Assembly: GCA_020060465.1 (NCBI GenBank)
Contig: JAGVAD010000024.1
Coordinates: forward strand, 1-64,000
Source: Anaerolineales bacterium
GTDB lineage: Bacteria; Chloroflexota; Anaerolineae; Anaerolineales; UBA4823
Reading direction: 5' to 3'
DNA: 64,000 bases
Each line of letters begins with the position of its first letter. Position 1 is the first letter of the stretch. Under the pieces are notes generated by a model that ran no database searches, was not told the origin of the DNA, and saw nothing but the letters and a program-made list of their open reading frames with translations. This document shows, in pieces, positions 25,331 to 34,515 of the stretch. The position numbers were made by a program, and so were the translations under genes.

Positions 25331-25646
25331 GTTTAATCTGCCCTCTGGGTTCGATCGTCTCCATGTGCATTGTTGATGATCAATGGGATGAATGTTTGAG
25401 CCGCAGAGAGCACAGAGAAAATGGAGGGAAATCTCTGCGTATGCTGCGTCTGAGTATGAAAATAGTCTCTCTGTGGCCTTTGTAAACTTTTCATCCTTTG
25501 AGGCGAACTGTTGTTCATGACAATGCCAACGCTCAAGAGGGAGAGTATGCCGGGTTACATGCGAGTATAATTTCGCGGCGAGCTGATCCGATGATCAGGA
25601 TCGTCAACCATCACTGAGCATTAGTTATTTGTAAGGAGGAAAATCT
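25331..25646. other. Intergenic region with a decayed repeat
   Basis: About 315 bases without a credible gene. At about 25395-25490 the text GCCGCAGAGAGCACAGAGAAAA and a CTCTGTGGCC complement-like stretch form an imperfect inverted arrangement (CAGAGA...TCTCTG) of the kind seen in many intergenic repeats. A good AAGGAGG ribosome site for the aldo/keto reductase lies at 25634-25640. Confidence 0.4.
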
Positions 25647-26618
25647 ATGCGCTATCGCCGTTTTGGTCGTACTGGATGGATGGTCAGCGAAATCGGTTAT
25701 GGCATGTGGGGAATGGGCGGCTGGAGCGGATCCGAAGATGCCGAGTCGTTGAACTCCCTGCAACTTGCCGTAGATTTGGGCTGCAATTTCTTTGATACCG
25801 CCTGGGCGTATGGCGATGGTCATAGCGAGCGTCTGCTGGGTCAGCTCGTGAAAGCCAACCCGAACCGACGCCTGTACATTGCCACCAAAATCCCGCCCAA
25901 AAACCGCATCTGGCCTAGCCGACGAGGCTTCACCCTGGATGAAGTCTTCCCGCCCGAATATATCGAAGAGTATGTACATAAAAGCCTGGAGAATCTTGGG
26001 GTGGAGACGATTGATCTGATCCAGTTCCATGTCTGGGAGGATGATTGGGTGCAGGATCCTCGTTGGGCGAAAAAGCTCGACGAATTGCGCGGCCAGGGGC
26101 TGATCCGCGCCGCGGGCATCAGCATTAACCGCTGGGAACCCTGGAATGGCGTAAAGGCTGTGCGCAGCGGGCTGATTGACGCCGTGCAGGTCATCTATAA
26201 CATCTTCGATCAAAACCCGGAGGACGAGTTGTTCCCGGCTTGCCGTGAAATGGATGTGGCGGTGATTGCACGCGTGCCTTTCGATGAGGGAACGCTCACC
26301 GGAACGCTGACCTTGGACAGCAAATGGCCGGAGGGCGATTGGCGCAATACTTATTTCGTGCCGGAGAACCTCAAAGCCAGCGTTGAGCGCGCTGAACGGC
26401 TGAGACCACTCATCCCAGCCGGGATGACCATGCCAGAAATGGCGCTGCGTTTCATCCTGAACGAGCCGACGGTCAGCACCATTATCCCTGGGATGCGCAA
26501 GGAACACCACGTGCGCGCCAACATCGCTTGCAGCGACGACGGCCCATTGCCCGCCGACCTTCACCAGGCTTTACGCGCCCACCGCTGGGATCGCACGCCC
26601 ACGGAATGGTCGCAATAA
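25647..26618 (+). CDS. Aldo/keto reductase
   Basis: The 323-aa protein shows the AKR barrel with the catalytic tetrad: D in NFFDTAWAYG, Y in the same block (AYG), K in YIATKIPPK and H in DLIQFHVWE. The C-terminal cofactor region LRFILNEPTVSTIIPGM supports NADPH use. It reduces aldehydes or ketones; substrate unknown. It has an AAGGAGG site and is monocistronic, convergent with the DUF89 gene. Confidence 0.92.
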   Translation: MRYRRFGRTGWMVSEIGYGMWGMGGWSGSEDAESLNSLQLAVDLGCNFFDTAWAYGDGHSERLLGQLVKANPNRRLYIATKIPPKNRIWPSRRGFTLDEVFPPEYIEEYVHKSLENLGVETIDLIQFHVWEDDWVQDPRWAKKLDELRGQGLIRAAGISINRWEPWNGVKAVRSGLIDAVQVIYNIFDQNPEDELFPACREMDVAVIARVPFDEGTLTGTLTLDSKWPEGDWRNTYFVPENLKASVERAERLRPLIPAGMTMPEMALRFILNEPTVSTIIPGMRKEHHVRANIACSDDGPLPADLHQALRAHRWDRTPTEWSQ

Positions 26619-26642
26619 GCCGACGGGCTGGCAAAAGGTCAA

Positions 26643-27911
26643 TTATTCAGCGAATTGGATCACGCCCCATTGCCCGTTGGAAAGCCAACCGGGGTGGGTG
26701 GCGTCCATCTCTTCTTGTTTGCCGGGCGGCAAGCCCACAATCAATTCAGCTTTGTTGACGCGCAGCGCCAACAGCGGCGCAGGACGGTACGCCAGCACTG
26801 CGGAAAACGGAGTCGTGAACGGCCAATGACGGTCGCCCAGCCAGCGACGATAGTTGGCGTCGCCTTTGCTGACGATTAAATCTGCCTGGGCCAGCTCGCG
26901 GCGCAAGTCCATTGGCGCCTCCCAGCCGGCCAGGGGTGAGATCCAGAAATATTCGCTCTGCACGCGCAGGCGGTCTTCTTTCATTTGCTGATCCAACCGG
27001 CTAGCCAGGCTGCGCAAATCAGCATCGCCGTTTTGCAGAAGGAAGTCAAGCATTTGTTCCACTTCAGGCACAGTGACATCCGAAACATAAGTCGGGAACG
27101 GCTTGGCGTGATAAACCACCACCTGCGCCAAATCATGCTCTAGCAAAAAGTTGGTCAGCAGCAGATCGTAACCCAATTCCAGGCCAGTATTATCCAGGAT
27201 AAAATCCACCCGTGTTCGCTGGCTTTTGCGCTGCAACAAAAACCGGCTGACCACTGGCGAATCGTCTGCCAGCAGATGTGCAGCGATCAGCTCTGCATCA
27301 GGGTGATTCGGCGGGTCGCCCGCCTCGATTGCGCCCGCCGGCCACAAACTCAGGTCGGCCTGGTTGCCCCAAACCACGGTGCGCAACAGGCGTGTCAGGG
27401 TTGCATCCAGGGCGCTCTCGGAGAGGGACAGCCTCTCAGCATTTAATGCCGCGCAGACCGTCGCCAACGGTTTCAACGCCGCTTCCAGCCCAGCGCGTTT
27501 CTGCGCCTGATACGGATCAACACCGCGCCCCGGGCTATCCTGGAAATAACCCGTCGCTTCTAAGATGCGGCGAAAGAAATAGACCTCAGCGGCAAACCAG
27601 GGCGCATCCAGCCAACTCTGTCCCAGGTAGGGCGTCAACCACTCTGCCCACAACGCTTCGTCTGGAGCGCCGGGGTCCTGAAGCGGACGCAGCCGCCCGT
27701 GAGGCATATCCTGGATCAGCTCCTCCAGTCGGCGGCGCGCATCCACATGCCAGTCCCGTTCCTGTAAGACTCGCCGGGCAATGCCCGGCAGGCGACGGGA
27801 GAGGGTGTCCTCTGCAAAAGTTCCCGGCTCATTGCCGCGCAAAGGCTCAGGTATTGCCGCCGGGCGCAGGATGTCCATCTCTGTATAGCTTTTTTTCCCT
27901 TGAGGTTTCAT
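26643..27911 (-). CDS. Damage-control phosphatase of the DUF89/ARMT1-like family
   Basis: The 422-aa protein carries the DUF89 signature blocks: VVWGNQADLSLW, VDFILDNTGLELGYDLLLTNFLL (metal-binding D-N) and LIVSKGDANYRRWLGD. The family hydrolyses damaged or excess sugar-phosphate metabolites in a metal-dependent way. The ORF track start MKPQGKKS is used; a second ATG at 27878 (MDILRP) is possible and neither has a strong ribosome site. It is alone on the minus strand and lies next to the sugar catabolic locus, which may be coincidence. Confidence 0.85.
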   Translation of the reverse strand: MKPQGKKSYTEMDILRPAAIPEPLRGNEPGTFAEDTLSRRLPGIARRVLQERDWHVDARRRLEELIQDMPHGRLRPLQDPGAPDEALWAEWLTPYLGQSWLDAPWFAAEVYFFRRILEATGYFQDSPGRGVDPYQAQKRAGLEAALKPLATVCAALNAERLSLSESALDATLTRLLRTVVWGNQADLSLWPAGAIEAGDPPNHPDAELIAAHLLADDSPVVSRFLLQRKSQRTRVDFILDNTGLELGYDLLLTNFLLEHDLAQVVVYHAKPFPTYVSDVTVPEVEQMLDFLLQNGDADLRSLASRLDQQMKEDRLRVQSEYFWISPLAGWEAPMDLRRELAQADLIVSKGDANYRRWLGDRHWPFTTPFSAVLAYRPAPLLALRVNKAELIVGLPPGKQEEMDATHPGWLSNGQWGVIQFAE

Positions 27912-27960
27912 TGTTCGCGGTTCACAACCGATTCGGATGTATGTTCCTTTCCAAGATTGC

Positions 27961-27998
27961 CTCCGGCTGGCAGCGCATTCTGCTCATGCCAGCCGGAG
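27961..27998. repeat. Perfect 12-bp inverted repeat upstream of the DUF89 gene
   Basis: CTCCGGCTGGCA (27961-27972) and TGCCAGCCGGAG (27987-27998) with a 14-base loop lie 50 bases upstream of the DUF89 start. No U-tract follows on either strand, so it is not a typical terminator; it could be an operator or an mRNA leader hairpin. The rest of 27912-28205 shows nothing further. Confidence 0.5.
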
Positions 27999-28205
27999 AG
28001 TTTGACGATCCGGGATGTTTTTACGCTTTTGGAGTATTGGCGGCGGGTAAGTTTTATTGATATTTACCGAAAGTGGTTAATCTCATCGGTGTAAAACGTC
28101 CCATAGGTTCCCCTAGAAACAAGCCTGTGTGATCAAAAACCCGCGGGACGTTCATAGCTAAATTATCCGAAGATCAATAGAACTAGCGACCTAACAGTTT
28201 CCAAA

Positions 28206-28310
28206 ATGTCATTGCGAAGGAGCGCAGCGACTGAAGCAATCCCCTGCCAAAGTCATTTTCTAGCCGCCGGAAGATTGCTTCGGGGCAAGAAACACCCTTC
28301 GCAATGACAT
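28206..28310. repeat. 105-bp palindromic (REP/MITE-like) element
   Basis: The ends are perfect 15-bp inverted repeats, ATGTCATTGCGAAGG and CCTTCGCAATGACAT. A second nested pair, GAAGCAATC and GATTGCTTC, lies inside. The GTCATTGCGA...GAAGCAATC text is a widely dispersed intergenic repeat type in bacteria. It sits in the gap between the DUF89 and DUF4432 genes and can fold as one long hairpin. Confidence 0.75.
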
Positions 28311-28383
28311 CGCTCCGTGGAGGAGTAAAACTGTCTGGTAGCTAGCAATAGAATGGTCAAAAGGTCTGGCGAATGTGGAAGAG

Positions 28384-29451
28384 CTATGTTCCTATTTTCC
28401 CATCCAGCCCAATCCGGCCTGGTTTTTCGCTCTGGAAGGCGACTGCCACCAGGTCGGTTTCAATCACCTCGGCAGGCTTCAAGATCAGCGCGCTGCCGTT
28501 TTTAATTGCGTTCTGAATCCCTGCCGGCGGGTAGCTGGTGAATGGCTCCAAGGCGCAGTTATAAGTGCGTCCATACCAGGGGTAATCGTTATGCCCCCCA
28601 TAGACCTGCCACATCCAGAGATATTTGAACAGGCTTACATCCCACGCCATGCCAAAGCCGAGGCCGGTTTTTTGATTGGTGATATTGTACCAACCCTCGC
28701 TCAGCTCTTTGAAGAAGACCACATCCACCGAACGGGTTTCTCGAGGCAGCACGCGACGAATATCCTGCTTCTCTCCGCTGCGTTGATTGGGCACCATCGG
28801 GAAATCATAATCGCCGCCGGGCTTCCACAACCCGTTGGGGTGGAAAGCCAGGACCTCCACTTTCTTTGCCGGTGTCGCAACCACACAGTTTTCATCCAGG
28901 AAAGGCGCCCCTAGCGCGGGATGATGCCCCCACATCACCGCGAATTCGCTTTCCGATTCGTTCACCAGCCGCTCGTGAATGAACAGCGCAGCGAGGTTCT
29001 TCTTGACTGTCATCGTCCTCTCCAGCGTGAGCGGCGAGCGATAAGTGCGAACTCTGGTTTTTAAGGAAACCAAATCCGGCTGGTCCTCCTGGATAAATGC
29101 CTCGAACGGCAGCAAAGACACCTCGCCGTGCAGCCCTTGAAAAGTTCCCAGGTAAGGTTCAGACGCCCAGCCAGCCGACGGCAACACTTCTTGCCATCCG
29201 CCGTAGAAATAATCGTGGAAGGCGCCTTCAGGCAGCGCACTGGTGGCGACAAATGGCTTACGCATCTCGATGGGCGATTGCCACATGAAGTCCAGGTCTG
29301 CGGGTTTGTAGGTGAATTCAAAAATGTCTGCGCCTTTATCCAACAAAACCCCCACCCGGATGACCTCATTTTCCAGGAATGCCACGCGCATACCACGATA
29401 GGTATAATCCAGGCTCATCCGGCAGCCCGTTTTTCTTCCGTATGTGTACAT
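28384..29451 (-). CDS. DUF4432 aldose-epimerase-like protein
   Basis: The 355-aa galactose-mutarotase-fold protein has GGWQEVLPSAGW, MWGHHPALGAPFLDE and FGMAWDVSLFKYLWMWQVYGG, blocks of the DUF4432/aldose 1-epimerase group. The ATG at 29451 has AAGGAGG five bases upstream, so it is preferred over the ATG at 29418. Family members act on sugars or sugar acids at the anomeric or other carbon. It is the last gene of the long minus-strand sugar locus, 107 bases after an ABC permease, and probably prepares the imported sugar. Confidence 0.82.
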   Translation of the reverse strand: MYTYGRKTGCRMSLDYTYRGMRVAFLENEVIRVGVLLDKGADIFEFTYKPADLDFMWQSPIEMRKPFVATSALPEGAFHDYFYGGWQEVLPSAGWASEPYLGTFQGLHGEVSLLPFEAFIQEDQPDLVSLKTRVRTYRSPLTLERTMTVKKNLAALFIHERLVNESESEFAVMWGHHPALGAPFLDENCVVATPAKKVEVLAFHPNGLWKPGGDYDFPMVPNQRSGEKQDIRRVLPRETRSVDVVFFKELSEGWYNITNQKTGLGFGMAWDVSLFKYLWMWQVYGGHNDYPWYGRTYNCALEPFTSYPPAGIQNAIKNGSALILKPAEVIETDLVAVAFQSEKPGRIGLDGKIGT

Positions 29452-29558
29452 CGTGCCTCCTTACTCTACTTTTTTCCTTCGATTAAGATCGTCATTTTTG
29501 CGCCATATCTCACAGGTCCAACGCGACCGCAGGCTGCCAACCTGTCAGGTCGTAAAGA

Positions 29559-30533
29559 TCATGTCTGACGAAATAATTTTGAAAACGCTCGCCCAATGGA
29601 AGATTTCCACATGTCCAGTCCGACCGCAGCCACGATCACGATGCCAAGCGTGATCTCTTGCCAGGAAGCAGGCACCGCCAGAAGGTTCAATCCATTCTGA
29701 ACGACCGCCACGGTCAGCGCGCCCACCAGTGTGGCGATCATGCTGCCATAGCCGCCCACCAGGCTGGCGCCTCCAATCACCGCCGCGGCAATTGACTGTA
29801 AGCCCAATTCTGCGCCATAGTTAGGAGAGCCGGAGTTCAGCCAGGCGGTGAGCAAGACGCCGCCGATTGCAGCGGTCAGCCCGGCGACCACAAAAGCGAG
29901 CAGCTTGCTGCGGTTGACCGCAATACCCGTCAGCCGGGCAGCCGATTCGTTGCCCCCCACTGCATAGATTGCTCTACCCTGAACCGTATTGCGTAGAAAG
30001 AGCGACCCCAGCGCATACAGGATGACCACATAATAGAAAGGCAGCGGAATGCCTAACAGCTTTCCATAGAAAAGAGGCTCAAGCGCAGGCGAGACCGAGA
30101 AGATAGGAGTGCCTTTGGTGATCAAGAACGCCAGTCCGCGGTAGATGCTCATCGTGGCAAGTGTGACAATGAACGAGGGGATTCTGCCGTAAGTGCTGAA
30201 GAAACCATTGACGAATCCACATGCAACGCCGAGCAAGAGCACCAACAAAATCCCCACCGGCAACGGCAGGCCCATATTCTTGACCAGGATTGCCAGTGTG
30301 CAGGTGACCAGGGCCACTGTTGACCCAGGCGAGAGATCAATTCCGCCCGTCAGGATAACCAGCGTCGCTCCGATGGATACCACTGCCACGGTTGCTACCT
30401 GGAGGGAGACGTTCGAAAGATTTTGGGGTTGCAAAAAGCGCGGCGTTGCCAGACTCGCAAAGGTCGCAACTACCAGGAATGCCACCAAAGGACCGGCAAC
30501 AGTCGAACGAAAAAATCTCGAAACTCTCTCCAT
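29559..30533 (-). CDS. Ribose-type ABC transporter permease, system 1
   Basis: The 324-aa protein has eight to ten hydrophobic helices and the RbsC-type motifs VVSIGATLVILTGGIDLSPG and YAVGGNESAARLTGI. AAAVIGGASLVGGYGSMIATLVGA is the conserved cytoplasmic loop near the C-terminus. An AAGGAGAT site precedes the ATG. It belongs with the ATPase at 30543 and the binding protein at 32232. Confidence 0.93.
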   Translation of the reverse strand: MERVSRFFRSTVAGPLVAFLVVATFASLATPRFLQPQNLSNVSLQVATVAVVSIGATLVILTGGIDLSPGSTVALVTCTLAILVKNMGLPLPVGILLVLLLGVACGFVNGFFSTYGRIPSFIVTLATMSIYRGLAFLITKGTPIFSVSPALEPLFYGKLLGIPLPFYYVVILYALGSLFLRNTVQGRAIYAVGGNESAARLTGIAVNRSKLLAFVVAGLTAAIGGVLLTAWLNSGSPNYGAELGLQSIAAAVIGGASLVGGYGSMIATLVGALTVAVVQNGLNLLAVPASWQEITLGIVIVAAVGLDMWKSSIGRAFSKLFRQT

Positions 30534-30542
30534 GCTATCTCC

Positions 30543-32096
30543 TTATTCGATTTCGTCACTTGTCCCAGCCCCGGAAGCCATTCCGATCAACTGGTACTCT
30601 GTCATTTGCTCACTCTGGGTAATATGTAAGATCTTGCCATCGCGCACCACCGCCACCCGATCGCTCATGGCTAACAACTCTGGAAAATCTGAGCTGATCA
30701 GGATAATGCTGATCCCGCTGGCAGTCAACTCGTTGATGACATGATAGACCTCCAGCTTGGCGCCAATGTCAATCCCCTGGGTAGGCTCATCCATAATCAA
30801 GATGCGAGCCTGCGAGAACAGCCAACGCGCCAGGATCACTTTTTGTTGATTTCCACCCGATAAATATTGCACCGATCTCTCCAGCGCGGTGGCAGGGATG
30901 TTCATCCGCTTGAGATAAAGCTCGCCAAATTCACGCTCTTTTAGCAGGCTCAAGAATGGACCCTGGAGCAACTCCTTCAGCCTCGAGATGGTGATGTTCT
31001 TCGGGCCTTCGAAGTTGAAAAAGCAGCCATCTGCTTTGCGGTTTTCAGGCACCATGCCGACCCCGGCGGCGACTGCTTCTCTGGGTGAATTGAAGACGAC
31101 CTGACGTCCGTTCAGGAGGATTTTCCCCGCCACGATCTTATCCAGTCCATAAATTGCCCGGGCGATTTCGGTGCGTCCGGAGCCCAGCATCCCGCCTAAT
31201 CCAAAGACTTCGCCCACTCGCACCGAAAAGCTGACATCGTTAACTCCATTCTCGGTGCGAATGCCCTGCACTTCCAGACAAACTTCATCCCGAACATGGC
31301 GCTCCTTCGGATAGTGTTGCTGGATGTCGAAGCCCACCATTGCCCGCACCACGTCGCCCATCTTCAGCTTTGAAATCGGCTCGCTCGCCACGCGCCGACC
31401 ATCTTTCAGGATAGTGACTCGATCCGCAATTTGAAAGACTTCATCCAAACGATGGGAAATATAGATAATGGCTTTATTTTGCGCCGTCAGGCGGCGGATC
31501 AATTCCATCAGGCGCTGGGTTTCCAACAAGCCTAGCGCCGCAGTCGGTTCATCCATGATCAGCAGATTAGATTCCAGCGAGATCGCCTTGGCGATCTCGA
31601 CCAACTGCTGTTCGGCGACCGAAAGGGTGCGCACGATTTCGTCCGGGTCAATCGCCAGAGATAGCTGCTCCAGCACCTGGCGGGTACCCTTGCGAACGGC
31701 AGGCCAGTCAATCATTCCAGCCGAATTGCGGGGATAGCGCCCCAAATAGATGTTTTCGGCTACCGTTAGAGAAGGGACAAGCGAAAATTCCTGGTAGATC
31801 GTCGCCACTCCCGCGGCGCGTGCGTCCATGGGGTGATGAAACCGCACCGGTCGCCCCCGGAACAAGATCTCGCCCTTTTCTGGCTGATGGACGCCCGCTA
31901 TGCATTTGGCCAGCGTGGATTTTCCAGAACCGTTTTCGCCCAGCAGGGCGTGCACCTCTCCAGGATAGATGTCCATTGAAACATCCTCCAGCGCCTGCAC
32001 ACCTGGAAAGGCTTTCGAGATTCCACGTACTTGCCAGAGCGGCTCATTCAGAGGGGTTTCCAGCACACCAACTCGGTCTGCGGTCATGTCGCTCAT
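30543..32096 (-). CDS. Ribose-type sugar ABC transporter ATPase, system 1
   Basis: The 517-aa protein has two fused ABC domains. The N-terminal copy has Walker A LLGENGSGKST and signature LSVAEQQLVEIAKA; the C-terminal copy has a degenerate Walker A (LGGMLGSGRTE), signature LSGGNQQKVILARWL and MDEPTQGIDIGAK, as in RbsA/MglA. It energises import of a monosaccharide. The start overlaps a possible 15-codon upstream ORF by 4 bases, and also has its own GGGAGAAG site. Confidence 0.95.
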   Translation of the reverse strand: MSDMTADRVGVLETPLNEPLWQVRGISKAFPGVQALEDVSMDIYPGEVHALLGENGSGKSTLAKCIAGVHQPEKGEILFRGRPVRFHHPMDARAAGVATIYQEFSLVPSLTVAENIYLGRYPRNSAGMIDWPAVRKGTRQVLEQLSLAIDPDEIVRTLSVAEQQLVEIAKAISLESNLLIMDEPTAALGLLETQRLMELIRRLTAQNKAIIYISHRLDEVFQIADRVTILKDGRRVASEPISKLKMGDVVRAMVGFDIQQHYPKERHVRDEVCLEVQGIRTENGVNDVSFSVRVGEVFGLGGMLGSGRTEIARAIYGLDKIVAGKILLNGRQVVFNSPREAVAAGVGMVPENRKADGCFFNFEGPKNITISRLKELLQGPFLSLLKEREFGELYLKRMNIPATALERSVQYLSGGNQQKVILARWLFSQARILIMDEPTQGIDIGAKLEVYHVINELTASGISIILISSDFPELLAMSDRVAVVRDGKILHITQSEQMTEYQLIGMASGAGTSDEIE

Positions 32097-32140
32097 GCGC
32101 TTCTCCCAGGGTATCTTTGAGGAGCAAAGACAGATTTCAT
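32093..32140 (-). CDS. Possible 15-codon leader ORF coupled to the ATPase gene
   Basis: Between the binding-protein gene and the ATPase gene, the minus strand reads GGGAGG, then an ATG at 32140, fifteen sense codons (MKSVFAPQRYPGRSA) and a TGA that overlaps the ATPase ATG as ATGA. The spacing from GGGAGG to the ATG is 11 to 12 bases. It could couple translation of the ATPase to ribosomes arriving at this site. It may also be chance. Confidence 0.3.
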   Translation of the reverse strand: MKSVFAPQRYPGRSA

Positions 32141-32159
32141 TTTACCTGAAACCTCCCTT

Positions 32160-32204
32160 ACCAGGCCCAGGAAAAACCGATGGCGGCTTTCCCTGGGACC
32201 TGGT
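32160..32204 (-). promoter_or_regulatory. Stable stem-loop after the first sugar-binding protein gene
   Basis: ACCAGGCCCAGG (32160-32171) pairs with CCTGGG-A-CCTGGT (32192-32204) with one bulged base. It lies 28 bases after the binding-protein stop on the minus strand and has no U-tract, so it is more likely a message-protecting hairpin that favours the binding protein over the membrane components than a terminator. Confidence 0.5.
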
Positions 32205-32231
32205 TTATGGGGTGATTAACTCATCTTCCCT

Positions 32232-33371
32232 CTATGGGCATGTATAGACCATTGAGGGTTTCGGATACAGTTCTTCGGGGTGGCACAAGAACGAGAGGAC
32301 ATTGTTCTTGTCGGTTGTGATGGAGGGGGTCTCGACCCAACCGCCGGGGAATTTCCCGTTCAAGACATCCATAGCCACCATCAGCGCCACCTTGCCCATC
32401 ACGAAGGGGGTGGTGTTCTGGGTCGCCGTCCAGCGTCCGGCGGCGATGTCTTCCAGTCCGGTGGTGTCGCCGTCGTTGCCGAAGATCAGGATGTCCTTGC
32501 GCCCCAACGCTTCAGCCGCCTTGGCCGCGCCAATCGCGATGTAGTCGTTAGCCGCCACCACCAGGTTGATCTCTGGGTGCGCCTGGATCATGTCCATCAT
32601 CGCCTTGTTGCCTGTCTCCACGTTCCATTCGGTGGGCAGGGTGGCGATGATCTTCATGTCAGGGTAGTTCTTGAAGGCATCCAGGAAGCCGCCGATGCGC
32701 TCGGTGGAGTGGTAACCGGGCAACCCTTCCAGCACGCCCACATTCGCCTTGCCGTTGACCATCTTGGCAGCGTACTCGCCCAGGTTCTTGGTGCCTTTGC
32801 GCTGACCATAGCCCACCACCGCATTCACCGGGGTGGGGAAGGAAGCGATGTCGGAGTTCACGATCACCACTGCGATGCCCTTGTCTATGGCTTGCTTGAC
32901 CAGCGGGGCGGCAGCGTTCTCGTCATGGGTGGACAGGATGATCGCATCCACGCCCTGGGTGGTCACATCTTGCAGCATTTTCATCTGCGTGGCGATGTCG
33001 GAGCCGCTTTGCGGAGCCAGCATGAAGGTCTCCACGCCCAACTCGGCGGCTTTGGTCTTGATGCCTTCGCCGATAGCCATGTAGTAGTTGAACTCGGTGG
33101 CGGGGGGCATGTAGGCGATGCGCACCGGAGCGCCGGGTTTGTAAGCCACCGGGGCGGTGGATTGCGAGCCCGCCTCCAACGGCATGATGGATACAGCGCC
33201 CTCAGGCAGGACGTATTCGCCGGCTGGCGCTTCGGCCTGGGTCGGCGCTGCAGGTGGTTCGGTTGCCGCGGCTGGGGCGGTTGTAGATACAGGCGGAGCT
33301 TGAGTAGCTGGCGTTGTGCAAGCCGAAAGGATAAACGCAATCGCCATCAAAATGCTGAGCAGTTTCCTCAT
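32232..33371 (-). CDS. Ribose-type sugar-binding lipoprotein, system 1
   Basis: Start is set at the ATG at 33371 because GAGGAGAG lies six bases before it; the track start at 33386 would place this site inside the gene. A lipoprotein signal ends at FILSAC (residue 20), followed by a Pro/Thr/Ala linker. The periplasmic-binding-protein type 1 fold is shown by VRIAYMPPATEFNYYMAIGEGIKTKAAELG, GVDAIILSTHDENAAAPLVKQAIDKGIAVVIVNSD and LVVAANDYIAIGAAKAAEALG. It is the substrate receptor of system 1; the ligand is unknown. Confidence 0.92.
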   Translation of the reverse strand: MRKLLSILMAIAFILSACTTPATQAPPVSTTAPAAATEPPAAPTQAEAPAGEYVLPEGAVSIMPLEAGSQSTAPVAYKPGAPVRIAYMPPATEFNYYMAIGEGIKTKAAELGVETFMLAPQSGSDIATQMKMLQDVTTQGVDAIILSTHDENAAAPLVKQAIDKGIAVVIVNSDIASFPTPVNAVVGYGQRKGTKNLGEYAAKMVNGKANVGVLEGLPGYHSTERIGGFLDAFKNYPDMKIIATLPTEWNVETGNKAMMDMIQAHPEINLVVAANDYIAIGAAKAAEALGRKDILIFGNDGDTTGLEDIAAGRWTATQNTTPFVMGKVALMVAMDVLNGKFPGGWVETPSITTDKNNVLSFLCHPEELYPKPSMVYTCP

Positions 33372-33476
33372 TTCATCTCTCCTCATGAGTAATCGAATAT
33401 CGGATTAACCAGTTGATTGAATTTGTACTTGGCAGGTTTGTTCTGGATTTTATGAAATCACCTCCTCTCGCTAGTT

Positions 33477-34454
33477 TCACTTCTGCCTGCTTTTTCTGCG
33501 CTCATTCAGCACATCAACGACCACTGCAATGATCAGAATTAAACCGGTAACCAGATTTTGCCAATAGATATCCATTCCCAGTAGATTTAACGCGTTTGCC
33601 AGCACCCCCATGAAAAGCGCGCCCAGAAAGGCTCCAAACACCGACCCTTCGCCGCCGCTCAGGCTGGCGCCGCCGATGATGGTGGCGGTGATCACCCGCA
33701 GCTCAACGCCTGTGCCGACGGTCAGCGAAGAGGAGCCAAAACGCGCAGTAATCATGATCCCAGCAATGCCCGCCAGGAGCGCCACCAAGCAGTAGTTAAA
33801 GATCTTCACCAGGTCAACCGGGATACCCGATAAACCGGCAGCCTTTTCATTCCCGCCAATGTAATAGGATTGGCGGAAGAAACGCGAGTTGCGCATCAAC
33901 AAATCGCCCACAATGACCAGTGTGAGCATAATATAGATTGGATATTGCACGCCAAACAGTCTCCCCTGCCCGACGACCGTGAACGATGCAGGCAGGTTGA
34001 GAACCGCTTTGCCGCTCGCCAGCACCAGGGTAAGCCCGCGCACGGTGATTTGCATCCCCAGAGTGGCGATAAATGGGTTGATCTTGAGCTTCGAAACAAG
34101 CAATCCGTTGATCAACCCTATCCCCAGCGCGGCCAGTAAACCTAAGAGGATCGAAATCACCGCTGGGAGTTTAAGTACTGTTAAGGCAAGTCCACACACC
34201 ACCCCTGTAAAAGCCAATGTGGATCCAACAGAAAGGTCCAGCCCGCCAGAAATGAGCAAGATCACCATCCCCACCGCGATGGTCGCTTCAACGGATAAGC
34301 CCAAGAGGATGGCTTCGATATTCGCCTTATTCATGAAAACGTCAGACACCATGGTCATGATCAGGCTGACGACCACCAAGACAATGAAAAGCGAGAACTC
34401 GCGGTATGCGGCAACATCTCTGACTGTTCGGGCAATCTTTCCGCTTATAGTCAT
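33477..34454 (-). CDS. Ribose-type ABC transporter permease, system 2
   Basis: The 325-aa membrane protein has AVGMVILLISGGLDLSVGST, YYIGGNEKAAGLSGI and TATIIGGASLSGGEGSVFGAFLGA, the same family blocks as the system 1 permease but clearly divergent in sequence. It follows the ATPase at 34516 by 61 bases and completes system 2. Confidence 0.93.
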   Translation of the reverse strand: MTISGKIARTVRDVAAYREFSLFIVLVVVSLIMTMVSDVFMNKANIEAILLGLSVEATIAVGMVILLISGGLDLSVGSTLAFTGVVCGLALTVLKLPAVISILLGLLAALGIGLINGLLVSKLKINPFIATLGMQITVRGLTLVLASGKAVLNLPASFTVVGQGRLFGVQYPIYIMLTLVIVGDLLMRNSRFFRQSYYIGGNEKAAGLSGIPVDLVKIFNYCLVALLAGIAGIMITARFGSSSLTVGTGVELRVITATIIGGASLSGGEGSVFGAFLGALFMGVLANALNLLGMDIYWQNLVTGLILIIAVVVDVLNERRKSRQK

Positions 34455-34515
34455 TTCTGCGTTTTCCTCGTTGCTTTCCTTTTCCTCTATTCTTTCAATT
34501 CATCATAGCTGGGCT

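Noticed and set aside
25611-26564. 317-aa minus-strand ORF opposite the aldo/keto reductase
   Set aside because: The plus strand has the AKR tetrad and an AAGGAGG site; the minus ORF has neither.
32280-33392. 370-aa plus-strand ORF opposite the sugar-binding lipoprotein
   Set aside because: Composition (GGG, HH, QH runs) is that of a complement-strand shadow over a GC-rich gene; the minus-strand product has a lipobox and binding-protein motifs.
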